DNA of 12,334 nucleotides from Vicinamibacteria bacterium (GTDB lineage Bacteria > Acidobacteriota > Vicinamibacteria > Fen-336 > JAGNNV01): NCBI GenBank assembly GCA_016650185.1, contig JAENWE010000175.1, positions 1 through 12,334 on the forward strand, read 5' to 3'. The stretch's first letter is position 1. The number at the start of each line of letters is the position of its first letter. Below the pieces are notes generated by a model. The model was not told the origin of the DNA. It saw nothing but the letters and a program-made list of their open reading frames with translations, and did no database searches. Of the stretch, positions 1 to 6,182 are shown piece after piece. The position numbers were made by a program, and so were the translations under genes.

Positions 1-409
1 CAATCCTCTGCTCGGCCCCAACGATCCCGATCTGGGACCGCGGTTCCCCGACATGTCGCAGCCCTACGACGCCACGCTGCGCGCCCGGACTCTCGCCGCG
101 TTTCGCAGTGTGGGGGCCGCCGTCCACGAGGGCATTTACGTCGGTCTGCTCGGCCCCAGCTACGAGACGCCCGCCGAGATCCGCATGTTCCGTCAGATGG
201 GCGCGGACGCGGTCGGCATGTCGACGGTTCTCGAAACCATCGCGGGGCGCCACATGGGCCTCACCGTCATCGGCATCTCGTGCCTGACCAACGCCGCCTC
301 CGACACCGGGCAAGAGGCGCTCTCTCACGAATCGGTCCTCGAGGAAGGACGAAAGGCCGGGGGAACATTCGTGGCCGCACTCCAGGCCACTCTGGGGTCG
401 ATCCAGTGA
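1..409 (+). CDS. punA: Purine nucleoside phosphorylase, C-terminal part (5' end outside window)
   Basis: Cleaves purine (deoxy)nucleosides with phosphate to the free base and (deoxy)ribose-1-phosphate, in cytosolic purine salvage. The reading frame is open from base 2, upstream of the first ATG at 53, and starts with NPLLGPNDPDLGPRFPDMS, so the N-terminal half lies outside the window. Visible family signatures are RFPDMS, GPSYETPAEIRMF (which carries the purine-site Glu of trimeric PNPs), GADAVGMSTVLET (with the substrate-contact Met) and SCLTNAA (with the base-binding Asn). These match the low-molecular-weight trimeric class, close to human PNP, rather than hexameric DeoD. The stop overlaps the GTG start of the downstream cytidine deaminase, so the two are probably co-translated. 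The symbol is by family convention; the family call is firm. Confidence 0.93.
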   Translation, partial: NPLLGPNDPDLGPRFPDMSQPYDATLRARTLAAFRSVGAAVHEGIYVGLLGPSYETPAEIRMFRQMGADAVGMSTVLETIAGRHMGLTVIGISCLTNAASDTGQEALSHESVLEEGRKAGGTFVAALQATLGSIQ

Positions 410-837
410 AATCGAAGGGAAAGGCGGGGTCCTTAAAGAGCCCAACGCCGCCGCTTCAAGGATTGTCCGACTACGCCCGGGAGGCGCGCAAGGGCGCCGT
501 GGCGCCCTTCTCCCACTTCAAGGTGGGTGCGGCTCTGCTCACGGTGGATGGCGAGATCATCACGGGCAGCAACATCGAAAGCGCCACCTACGGCCTGACC
601 CTGTGCGCCGAGCGGATTGCGGTGTTCAAGGCGGTTTCAGAAGGCTTCCGCAAGTTCTCGGCCGTCGCGGTGGTCGCGGACTCGATCAAGGTCACGACGC
701 CGTGCGGTTCGTGCCGCCAGGTCCTTTGGGAACTGTGCGGAGATATCTGGGTCCACATCGCCAATCTCAGGGGCCAAAAGAGGACGATGCGCCTCTCGTC
801 GCTTCTGCCCGAACCTTTCGACAAACGCTTCCTGTAA
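406..837 (+). CDS. cdd: Cytidine deaminase (tetrameric, zinc-dependent)
   Basis: Deaminates cytidine and deoxycytidine to uridine and deoxyuridine in pyrimidine salvage. From the GTG at 406 it is 143 residues, normal for the short homotetrameric class. Residues 54-58 (GSNIE) carry the ribose-binding Asn56 and Glu58. Cys67-Ala-Glu69 holds the first zinc ligand and the catalytic Glu. Pro99-Cys100-Gly-Ser-Cys103-Arg-Gln holds the other two zinc ligands. The frame stays open upstream to 280, but that part lies inside the PNP gene and reads as Arg-rich shadow. The GTG at 406 gives the usual GTGA overlap with the PNP stop, with GGGG about 8 bases before it as a weak ribosome binding site. The first roughly 15 residues are Lys/Pro-rich and not conserved in the family, so a slightly later start cannot be excluded. 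Confidence 0.94.
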   Translation: MKSKGKAGSLKSPTPPLQGLSDYAREARKGAVAPFSHFKVGAALLTVDGEIITGSNIESATYGLTLCAERIAVFKAVSEGFRKFSAVAVVADSIKVTTPCGSCRQVLWELCGDIWVHIANLRGQKRTMRLSSLLPEPFDKRFL

Positions 838-876
838 GGGCTCAGATGTCGGGCAGACCACCCCTCGATTCAGGCG

Positions 877-906
877 CGCGATACCACGAGACGCGATACC
901 ACGAGA
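877..906 (+). repeat. Perfect 15-bp tandem duplication between cdd and murQ
   Basis: The 15-mer CGCGATACCACGAGA occurs twice head to tail (877-891 and 892-906) with no mismatch. The unit is a multiple of three and lies in the same frame as both cdd and murQ, where it would read RDTTR twice. No ATG, GTG or TTG in that frame lies between the cdd stop and 961, so it is probably untranslated. Perfect identity suggests a recent slippage event. The remainder of 838-960 holds only the murQ ribosome binding site. Confidence 0.9.
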
Positions 907-960
907 GATGAAGCTCGAGCAGAAGAGAGGGTCCGCGAGCACCCAGGCGGGAGTGGGCCA

Positions 961-1914
961 ATGATCCCCGAGCTCCGCGCCACTCACCCCCGAGGGGGAA
1001 GGAGCCTTCCTCACTCTGACTGGTCGAGGCTGCTCACGGAATCGCGCAATCCCAGATCGCTCAACCTGGACCGCATGGCGACCGAAAAGGTCGTAACCCT
1101 TCTCCTGGACGAAGACCGCCTCGCCCTGATCGCGGCCAAAAAAAAGGCGCGCGACATCGCCTCCGCGGCCCGACTGGTCGCGAAGGCCTTCTCCACCGGG
1201 GGGCGGACACTATTCGTGGGCGCCGGCACCAGCGGCCGTTTGGGAGTGCTGGAGGCGGCCGAGTGTCCGCCGACTTTCGGCACCCGCCCCGAAATGATTC
1301 TCGGCATCATGGCGGGGGGCGAGGATGCGGTTTTCCGTGCCAAGGAAGGCTCGGAAGACCGGGCCGACCTTGGCGAAGGGGCGGTGAGCGCGGTGACCTC
1401 GAAAGACGTGGTTGTCGGAATCTCCGCGAGTTCGGTGACGCCCTTCGTGCGGGCCGCGCTCAAGAAGGCGCGCAGCCGTCGGGCCAAGACCGTCCTCGTG
1501 ACCTGCGCGCCCCAGACCCGACTGAAGACGCTCGCCAACGTCGTCATCGCCATACGCACCGGTCCCGAAGTTCTCACCGGCTCGACCCGGCTAAAGGCCG
1601 GATCCGCGACCAAGGCCGTTCTGAACGCGATCACCACCGCGGCCATGATCCGTCTGGGCAAGTCCTACTCGAACTACATGGTCGATCTGAAGCAGACGTC
1701 GAAGAAGCTCGAGGATCGGGCTCGTCGGATCGTCGCGGTGTCGACCGGGGTGAACATGGCCGAAGCCGATCGCCTGCTGCGCGCGGCGGATAACGAAGTC
1801 AAGACCGCCATTGTGATGGGCCATTTGCGTCTCGACGCGCCGGCTGCCCGGCGGAAGATCACTCTGGCGAACGGCCACGTCCGCAAGGCCGTGAGCGACA
1901 GACGCCGACGGTAG
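961..1914 (+). CDS. murQ: N-acetylmuramic acid 6-phosphate etherase MurQ
   Basis: Splits the lactyl ether of MurNAc-6-phosphate to GlcNAc-6-phosphate and D-lactate in cytosolic peptidoglycan recycling. At 317 residues it is a full-length SIS-fold protein. Visible motifs are LLTESRNP (residues 24-31), GAGTSGRLG (87-95) and AAECPPTFG. In the last, Glu101 matches the catalytic Glu83 of E. coli MurQ. Further on are GGEDAV...EGSEDR, where Glu132 matches E. coli Glu114, then GPEVLTGSTRLKAGSATK, NYMVDL and NEVKTAIVM. GGGAG at 949-953, seven bases before the ATG, supports the start. The N-terminus is about 17 residues longer than in E. coli MurQ and that part is not conserved. It follows cdd by 123 bases in the same direction and probably belongs to the same salvage transcript. 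Confidence 0.95.
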   Translation: MIPELRATHPRGGRSLPHSDWSRLLTESRNPRSLNLDRMATEKVVTLLLDEDRLALIAAKKKARDIASAARLVAKAFSTGGRTLFVGAGTSGRLGVLEAAECPPTFGTRPEMILGIMAGGEDAVFRAKEGSEDRADLGEGAVSAVTSKDVVVGISASSVTPFVRAALKKARSRRAKTVLVTCAPQTRLKTLANVVIAIRTGPEVLTGSTRLKAGSATKAVLNAITTAAMIRLGKSYSNYMVDLKQTSKKLEDRARRIVAVSTGVNMAEADRLLRAADNEVKTAIVMGHLRLDAPAARRKITLANGHVRKAVSDRRRR

Positions 1915-1934
1915 GGCGGACTTCCAAACACCCG

Positions 1935-1957
1935 CTCGAGGCGCTCGGCTCCTCGAG
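1935..1957 (+). terminator. Hairpin after murQ, possible terminator
   Basis: CTCGAGG (1935-1941) and CCTCGAG (1951-1957) form a 7-bp perfect stem with a 9-base loop, 20 bases after the murQ stop. No U-tract follows, so it may be a weak or Rho-assisted terminator or a 3'-end stabiliser rather than a classic intrinsic terminator. The bases from 1958 to 2080 hold nothing I recognise. Confidence 0.3.
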
Positions 1958-2080
1958 ACCCTGGGCCGGAACACCGTGCCGACGAGTACTCGGGACATCA
2001 ACCCGGGGGGCGTGACATTCCGGAGACTTGAGCGTGGCCCAGAACTTCCCTGCGCCGCTCGCTCGGCCGGGGAGATCACG

Positions 2081-2233
2081 ATGAGTTCTGCGCGCCACCA
2101 CCCAACCGCCGTCGTCGTTTTGTGGACGCTCATGATCGGCGGCCTGATCCTCGTCCCCCAGGCTTCATTCACCCAGGCGACGCCCGCGAAGGAAGCGCCA
2201 CCCATCGCTTCGATGAGCGCCCTCACCTTGTGA
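2081..2233 (+). CDS. Possible 50-residue small membrane or secreted protein
   Basis: I do not recognise this protein. It starts MSSARHHPT, followed by a hydrophobic stretch of about 16-20 residues (roughly 10-29, containing VVVLWTLMIGGLILV). It then runs ASFTQA and a Pro/Ala-rich tail ending SMSALTL. This looks like an uncleaved anchor or a signal peptide with a possible Ala-x-Ala-like site. The main support for a gene is the ribosome binding site: GGGGAG at 2069-2074 lies six bases before the ATG. The frame is also open upstream to 1976, but that part lacks protein character and a ribosome binding site. It sits alone between the murQ hairpin and the kinase gene. It could be a real small protein or the start of a gene lost by deletion. 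Confidence 0.38.
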   Translation: MSSARHHPTAVVVLWTLMIGGLILVPQASFTQATPAKEAPPIASMSALTL

Positions 2234-2309
2234 CCTGACCGGAGTCTGGTGGCGCCGAGCCGCGAGGATGTCGGATGGCCGTCGCCGGTACGGCTAGACT
2301 TCGTGGTTC

Positions 2310-3749
2310 ATGGGATTCACTGCGGGATCGCGCCTGGGGCCCTACGAAATCAACGGCCTCATCGGCGCCGGCGGCATGGGCGAGGTTTTCCGCGCGCACG
2401 ACACGAGGCTTGGGCGCGATGTCGCCATCAAGGTTCTTCCGGCGGCGTTGGCTCAGGACTCCGAGCGCGTTGGTCGGTTCCGTCGCGAGGCGCAGATCCT
2501 TGCCACCCTGAATCACCCGAACATCGCGGCTATTTACGGACTCGAGGAAACGAGTGGGACGGTCGGCCTGGTAATGGAACTCGTCGCGGGCGACGATCTG
2601 TCCCAGCGGCTGCGCGCCGGCGCGATTCCCGTCCATGAAGCGATCGCCATGGCGAGACAGATCGCCGAGGCCCTCGAAGAAGCCCACGAACACGGCATCG
2701 TCCATCGCGACCTCAAGCCCGCCAACGTCAAAGTCACGCCGGACGGCAAGGTCAAGGTCCTCGACTTCGGTCTGGCCAAGGCGCTTGAAGACGGCAGCGG
2801 CGGCGGCTCCAATCCCCAACTCTCGCACTCTCCCACCATGTCGCGCCACGCGACCGAAGCGGGACTCATCCTCGGCACCGCGGCGTACATGAGCCCCGAG
2901 CAGGCCCGCGGAAAGGCCGTAGACAAGCGCGCGGACATCTGGTCGTTCGGCGTCGTGCTGTTCGAAATGCTCACCGGCCAACGTCTTTTCGCAGGCGAAA
3001 CGCTCAGCGACACGCTGGCCGCGGTTTTGAAGGAAGAAGTCCCCTGGACCACGCTGCCGCCCGGGGGCGCCCCGGGTGGTGACCCAGCTCCTGAGACGCT
3101 GCCTCGCCCGCGATCCGCGACAAAGGCTGCGCGACATCGGCGAGGCCCGCATGGCTCTGTCGGAGCCGCTCGATCCATCGGCCCCATCCCCATCATTGTC
3201 GGCCGCGCCCAGCGCGGTGGCTGTGCGACGCCCCATCCATCTGGCCGCCCTGGCCGTCCTCGCTCTCGCTTCCGCCGTCACCGGCGCATGGCTGTGGGCG
3301 GGCCTCCCCCTCCGCCCGGCCGCGGCCTCGCCGGTGACGCGATTCACGATCCCGATGGCACCGGGGCAGGTCCTCGCCGGCAACGGCGGACCCGCGATAA
3401 CTCGCGACGGACGCATGATTGCCTACGTGGCGCGGGACGTCTCGGGGGTGTCGCGCCTGCACCTGCGGAGCCTCGATCACTTCGAGCCGGTCGTCGTTCC
3501 CGAGAGCGAAACCGCGCAGCAGCCGTTCTTCTCCCCCACCGGCGACCGGGTGGCTTTCTTCGCGAGGGGGAAACTCATGACCGCGCCCGTTTCGGGCGGC
3601 GCCCCCACTGCAATCGCCGACGCGTCCTATCAAACGTTCGGAGGAAGCTGGGGCGAGGACGACTCGATCGTGTACGTGCCCACGCTGATGTCGGGGCTGC
3701 TGAAGATTTCCTCGTCGGGCGGCAAACCTCAGCCCCTGACCGAACCTGA
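2310..3749 (+). CDS. Kinase segment 1: PknB-like Ser/Thr kinase catalytic domain
   Basis: Real protein lies in about the first 252 codons (to ~3066); the remaining codons to 3749 are out-of-frame read-through, rich in Arg/Pro/Gly. The catalytic set looks complete: glycine loop GAGGMG (19-24), Lys41 in VAIKVL, Glu60 in RFRREA, HRDLKPAN with Asp134 and Asn139, DFG at 152-154, and the GTAAYMSPEQ activation-segment end (189-198). It should therefore bind ATP and phosphorylate Ser/Thr. The lower lobe continues through DIWSFGVVLFEMLTGQRLF. The natural text ends at VPWTTLPPG, and the next expected words (VVTQLLRRCLARDP) are found one frame over. As the sequence stands, the protein would carry a foreign tail and lack its membrane anchor. 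Confidence 0.8.
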   Translation: MGFTAGSRLGPYEINGLIGAGGMGEVFRAHDTRLGRDVAIKVLPAALAQDSERVGRFRREAQILATLNHPNIAAIYGLEETSGTVGLVMELVAGDDLSQRLRAGAIPVHEAIAMARQIAEALEEAHEHGIVHRDLKPANVKVTPDGKVKVLDFGLAKALEDGSGGGSNPQLSHSPTMSRHATEAGLILGTAAYMSPEQARGKAVDKRADIWSFGVVLFEMLTGQRLFAGETLSDTLAAVLKEEVPWTTLPPGGAPGGDPAPETLPRPRSATKAARHRRGPHGSVGAARSIGPIPIIVGRAQRGGCATPHPSGRPGRPRSRFRRHRRMAVGGPPPPPGRGLAGDAIHDPDGTGAGPRRQRRTRDNSRRTHDCLRGAGRLGGVAPAPAEPRSLRAGRRSRERNRAAAVLLPHRRPGGFLREGETHDRARFGRRPHCNRRRVLSNVRRKLGRGRLDRVRAHADVGAAEDFLVGRQTSAPDRT

Positions 3750-4077
3750 CGGCGCGTCCAAAGGCTACGCGCATGCCTTCCCACACTCTCTTCCCGAGAA
3801 CCGCGGCCTTCTCTTCTCGATCTGGGGCGGTGTCAACATGGAAGGAGCCGGGACCGCCTTCTGCCACCAGGCTCGCCGACCTGGAAAATGGTGTCGCCCG
3901 CGACGTGGCAATCGTCGTATGCCGCGTCCGGCCACCTCCTGTCCGGAGGCGCACGCAACCTCACCGTTCTCCCCTTCAACCCCGATCGTCCTGCCGCCCC
4001 GGGTGCTCCCACCATGGTGGTCGAGGACGTGTTCACGACACCCAACATCAACACCTCCTGGTACTCGACATCCCTGA
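3076..4077 (+). CDS. Kinase segment 2: end of kinase lobe, membrane helix, first propeller blades
   Basis: The real portion runs from about 3068 to ~3860. It opens with VVTQLLRRCLARDPRQRL, the conserved last helix of a bacterial Ser/Thr kinase domain, so it cannot be an independent gene. A Pro/Ser/Ala linker follows. Then comes one strongly hydrophobic segment (HLAALAVLALASAVTGAWLW, about 3238-3297), which is the membrane crossing. After it come PD40-type repeats: ITRDGRMIAYVARD, FSPTGDRVAFFARG and SWGEDDSIVYV. From ~3860 to 4077 the frame is Arg/Pro-rich nonsense. The ATG at 3076 is only where the frame can be opened in isolation, not a likely start. Confidence 0.72.
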   Translation: MVTQLLRRCLARDPRQRLRDIGEARMALSEPLDPSAPSPSLSAAPSAVAVRRPIHLAALAVLALASAVTGAWLWAGLPLRPAAASPVTRFTIPMAPGQVLAGNGGPAITRDGRMIAYVARDVSGVSRLHLRSLDHFEPVVVPESETAQQPFFSPTGDRVAFFARGKLMTAPVSGGAPTAIADASYQTFGGSWGEDDSIVYVPTLMSGLLKISSSGGKPQPLTEPDGASKGYAHAFPHSLPENRGLLFSIWGGVNMEGAGTAFCHQARRPGKWCRPRRGNRRMPRPATSCPEAHATSPFSPSTPIVLPPRVLPPWWSRTCSRHPTSTPPGTRHP

Positions 4078-4982
4078 CGGGGACGCTCGTCTATGTGCCG
4101 GGCGACGTGACCCTGGGGTCGCTTGCGTGGATCGATCGGAACGGGGCCGTCTCGAAGATCGAGGAAGAACCATCGAGGCTCTCGGATGCGAACCTCTCTC
4201 CGGACGGCACGCGGGTCGTGTTCGTTCAGGACAACAGCCTGTGGACGATGGAATTGCGCCGTCAGACGCTGACCCGGCTCACGCTCGATGGCGAGGGCAA
4301 CAACCGGTTCGCCACCTGGAGCCGGAACAGCTCGACCGTGCTCTTTTCGTCGAACCGAAGCGGGGAATGGGAGACCTACTCCGTTCCTGCGGGCGGCGGG
4401 CCGGCAAAACTCCTCCTGAAGCGACCCGGGATCCAGCTTCCCCTTTCCACGGCCCCGGATGGGACGCTGCTCTTCGCGGAACGCCTCAAGGGGAACAGTA
4501 CCGACATCTTCATGCTGTCCCCCAAGGGCGAAGTCACACCCTTTCTGGTGTCCCCCTTCAGCAAGGTGGGCGGTCAGTTCTCCCCCGATGGACGGTTCGT
4601 GGCCTACGTCTCCGACGACACGGGGCGCGACGAGGTCTACGTGCGTTCGGTGGCCCGGCCCGAGGTGGCGGTGGCGGTCTCGACCGACGGTGGTCGAGGT
4701 CCGAAATGGTCGCGCGATGGAAAGGAACTCTTCTACCGGCGCGGCGACGCGTTCCTTGTCGCCCGCGTTACGACCGCGGACGCGCTCTCCGTGAGCGATT
4801 CGAGGAGGCTCTTCGAACTCCAGGTCGCCTCAGCCACCACAACACAGCAGACGGGGTACGGGGTCTCGCCCGACGGCCAAAGATTTCTCGTGCAGCTTCC
4901 CGACCCGCGCGCGCTTCCCACGCGTATCAACGTGGTTCTAAACTGGTTCGAGGAACTAAAAGCGAAGGTGCCGGTCAAGTGA
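3888..4982 (+). CDS. Kinase segment 3: C-terminal TolB/PD40 beta-propeller
   Basis: About 364 residues of propeller. Blade signatures recur: LSPDGTRVVF, TWSRNSSTVLFSS, TAPDGTLLF, FSPDGRFVAYVSDD, WSRDGKELFYRR and VSPDGQRFLV. The end, NWFEELKAKVPVK, is the usual ending of these kinase-propeller proteins (NW..EL). Meaningful text begins slightly before the ATG at 3888, at LPPGSPTWK (~3861), so this is the continuation of the upstream protein and not a separate gene. The propeller is expected on the periplasmic side as a ligand or protein sensor. Its stop TGA (4980-4982) overlaps the GTG (4979-4981) of the truncated kinase copy. Confidence 0.78.
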   Translation: MVSPATWQSSYAASGHLLSGGARNLTVLPFNPDRPAAPGAPTMVVEDVFTTPNINTSWYSTSLTGTLVYVPGDVTLGSLAWIDRNGAVSKIEEEPSRLSDANLSPDGTRVVFVQDNSLWTMELRRQTLTRLTLDGEGNNRFATWSRNSSTVLFSSNRSGEWETYSVPAGGGPAKLLLKRPGIQLPLSTAPDGTLLFAERLKGNSTDIFMLSPKGEVTPFLVSPFSKVGGQFSPDGRFVAYVSDDTGRDEVYVRSVARPEVAVAVSTDGGRGPKWSRDGKELFYRRGDAFLVARVTTADALSVSDSRRLFELQVASATTTQQTGYGVSPDGQRFLVQLPDPRALPTRINVVLNWFEELKAKVPVK

Positions 4983-5022
4983 GCCTCGCGATCGGCTCCC
5001 GGCTCGGGCCCTACGAAATCAC
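4979..5022 (+). pseudogene. Beheaded second Ser/Thr kinase: first ~15 codons only
   Basis: GTG at 4979 overlaps the stop of the previous kinase (GTGA) and reads VSLAIGSRLGPYEIT. This is the standard N-terminus of the same kinase family; compare GFTAGSRLGPYEI at the start of the upstream gene. Sixteen bases (GGGCCCTACGAAATCA) are identical at 2337-2352 and 5006-5021. After the Thr, homology stops: no glycine loop follows, and the frame runs through unrelated text (VARQGCQG...) to a stop at 5132-5134 inside the convergent gene. The GTGA overlap shows that a tandem kinase pair once stood here, or stands here in relatives, and the body of the second copy was lost. A misassembled repeat is the alternative. 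Confidence 0.7.
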
Positions 5023-5033
5023 CGTCGCGAGGC
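4983..5033. terminator. Long inverted repeat between convergent genes, possible bidirectional terminator
   Basis: GCCTCGCGA (4983-4991) and TCGCGAGGC (5025-5033) are perfect 9-base complements. Allowing a one-base bulge at 4992, the stem extends by CGG/CCG (4993-4995 with 5022-5024) to 12 pairs. The 26-base loop holds the kinase-remnant homology. It sits between the + strand kinase and the - strand barrel gene, where a bidirectional terminator would be useful, but no T-run flanks either side. The bases from 5034 to 5105 hold nothing I recognise. Confidence 0.35.
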
Positions 5034-5105
5034 AAGGGTGTCAGGGCGCTTCTTCATCACCCCGTTGCCATGACTCTCGGCAGTTGAGTCCGGCGCGCAC
5101 TGGGC

Positions 5106-6068
5106 CTACCGCTTGCTGCCAAAGTGGTACGTGACCGAGAGCCAGGGAATGGGAAAGCCCTCATCAATGAGTTCGCCGACCAGGATGACGCCCACGTCCG
5201 CGGACAAGCGATCGCCGAGGAAGCGCACGCCCACCGCAAAGGGCTGATTTTCAAGCTTGAAGTCGTCGTGCAGTATCAGCCAGTTCTCGGACACCAGAGC
5301 GATCCGGCGCGACAGCCGGGCGGTTCCGCCCACCATGATGACCGGAGTGTGGGAAACGCGCCGGCGCGTCTCATACACCAGCCTCCCCCCGACGAACCGC
5401 CCCACGGAATCGTGGTCAACCGTCCGGGCCACGCCGCCTCCCACGGTCAGACTCTTGTCGGGCTTTCCGAAGGTGGCCATGGCGAAACCCACGCCCAGGT
5501 CCCCCTCGTCGCCGCCATCCCCGGCGTGGGCGTAAAGAAGACCGGCAGAAACCGCAACCTGCTCGGAGAACTGCTTGCCGAGCCGCGGCGCCACATAGAG
5601 CATCTGCTCGCCCAGTCCCAGACCGGGAATGGCCGACACCCCGGCGCCGATACTGAGATTGTCGGTGAGGCCATAGGAGAGCCCCGGAAACACAACGTAG
5701 TGGTCCGAGAAATAGCCGGCGCCTTTCGCGAGAGGCCTTCCCGTGGGCGAGAAAAGGAGACGCGTGTAGTTCGAGTCCGACGGCCGGGCCGGGGAATCGG
5801 CGCTCCTGCCCTGGTCAACCCGGTCGACCGATGTGCGCGGAATCTCCATGGCCAGGCCGCCCACGGTGACGACCTTCAAGACATGGTCTTCCTGAGTGAT
5901 GATCCGAGCGAGAAGGGTGCTCCCGTCCTTCATCCGGATCGTCACCACGTCGGCGGTGACGGCCTCAGGCGTTTGCGATGGACCCACAGACCGCGAAACA
6001 TCCTCGGCAGAGGCGGCGAGAGGCAGGGTGACGAGCACAGCGGCGACGAGAGCGTTGAAGAGCTTCAT
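5106..6068 (-). CDS. Predicted outer-membrane beta-barrel protein with signal peptide
   Basis: I do not recognise a named family. The 320-residue protein begins with a clear Sec signal peptide, MKLFNALVAAVLVTLPLAASA, with cleavage likely before Glu22. Residues about 38-85 (VTIRMKDGSTLLARIITQED, then GLAMEIPRTSVDRV) look like a small SH3/LSm-like strand domain often seen before barrels. The rest, from about 105, alternates polar and hydrophobic residues with many Gly and aromatic positions: NLSIGAGVSAI, GLSYGLTD, FAVGVRFL. It ends LSVTYHFGSKR, an aromatic-terminated last strand as in outer-membrane barrels apart from a four-residue tail. AGGAGG (6073-6078) close before the ATG is the strongest ribosome binding site in the window. 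It is a single gene facing the kinase. Its role is unknown; transport or surface display are both possible. Confidence 0.75.
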   Translation of the reverse strand: MKLFNALVAAVLVTLPLAASAEDVSRSVGPSQTPEAVTADVVTIRMKDGSTLLARIITQEDHVLKVVTVGGLAMEIPRTSVDRVDQGRSADSPARPSDSNYTRLLFSPTGRPLAKGAGYFSDHYVVFPGLSYGLTDNLSIGAGVSAIPGLGLGEQMLYVAPRLGKQFSEQVAVSAGLLYAHAGDGGDEGDLGVGFAMATFGKPDKSLTVGGGVARTVDHDSVGRFVGGRLVYETRRRVSHTPVIMVGGTARLSRRIALVSENWLILHDDFKLENQPFAVGVRFLGDRLSADVGVILVGELIDEGFPIPWLSVTYHFGSKR

Positions 6069-6101
6069 GTTTCCTCCTTCAGGAACAAGAGGAAGTCTCG
6101 C

Positions 6102-6176
6102 GCGCTCAAGAGGGGCGCGTCCCTAACGAAACCCTGAATAGATCCAAAAAAGATCCAAACCGGTGCGCTCTTGAGG
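6102..6176. promoter_or_regulatory. Paired GCGCTC-WW-GAGG sites upstream of the barrel gene, possible operator
   Basis: GCGCTCAAGAGG (6102-6113) and GCGCTCTTGAGG (6165-6176) share 10 of 12 bases around a CTC-NN-GAG half-palindrome. Their starts are exactly 63 bp apart, about six helical turns. The 8-base cores are also reverse complements of each other. Between them, GATCCAAA occurs twice at an 11-bp period (6141-6148 and 6152-6159). All of this lies in the only upstream region of the barrel gene, so a regulator site is plausible. I could not place a convincing -35/-10 pair. Confidence 0.25.
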
Positions 6177-6182
6177 TCAGGG

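Larger units (their letters stand above)
2310..4982 (+). pseudogene. Membrane Ser/Thr protein kinase with TolB/PD40 propeller, broken by two frameshifts
   Basis: Read across two frameshifts, this is one protein of about 890 residues: cytosolic Hanks-type kinase (about 1-270), linker, one membrane helix, and a beta-propeller sensor outside the membrane. Frame 1 runs from 2310 to about 3066. A run of five G (3063-3067), where four would keep frame, shifts reading to the frame of 3076. Near 3856-3863 one base is missing and reading returns to the original frame through 4982. Every expected block is present once and in order, and no in-frame stop occurs along the corrected path. Either these are assembly or sequencing errors, the likelier case for the G-run, or the gene died recently. 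No clear Shine-Dalgarno precedes the ATG at 2310. The kinase-propeller layout is typical of Acidobacteriota-like genomes. Confidence 0.85.

Noticed and set aside
877..906. Short repeat considered as a CRISPR array or attachment site
   Set aside because: Two directly abutting 15-mers with no spacers, no integrase and no second copy elsewhere in the window.
838..960. Possible cdd-murQ read-through fusion or an N-terminally extended MurQ, since the frame is open throughout
   Set aside because: There is a genuine TAA at 835-837, no start codon in the open frame before 961, and a good ribosome binding site for the ATG at 961. Open frames of 40 codons are ordinary at this GC content.
2223..3416. 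397-codon open frame on the - strand opposite the kinase gene
   Set aside because: It is the antisense shadow of the kinase coding strand: rich in Arg/Gly/Ala, with no recognisable domain, while the + strand holds the full kinase motif set.
3076..4077. Independent gene starting at the ATG at 3076
   Set aside because: Its first residues are the last helix of the kinase domain, which cannot stand alone; it is the frameshifted middle of the upstream gene.
5124..6137. 337-codon open frame on the + strand over the barrel gene
   Set aside because: Arg/His/Gly-rich antisense frame. The - strand has a signal peptide, strong ribosome binding site and barrel text, so this one is a shadow.
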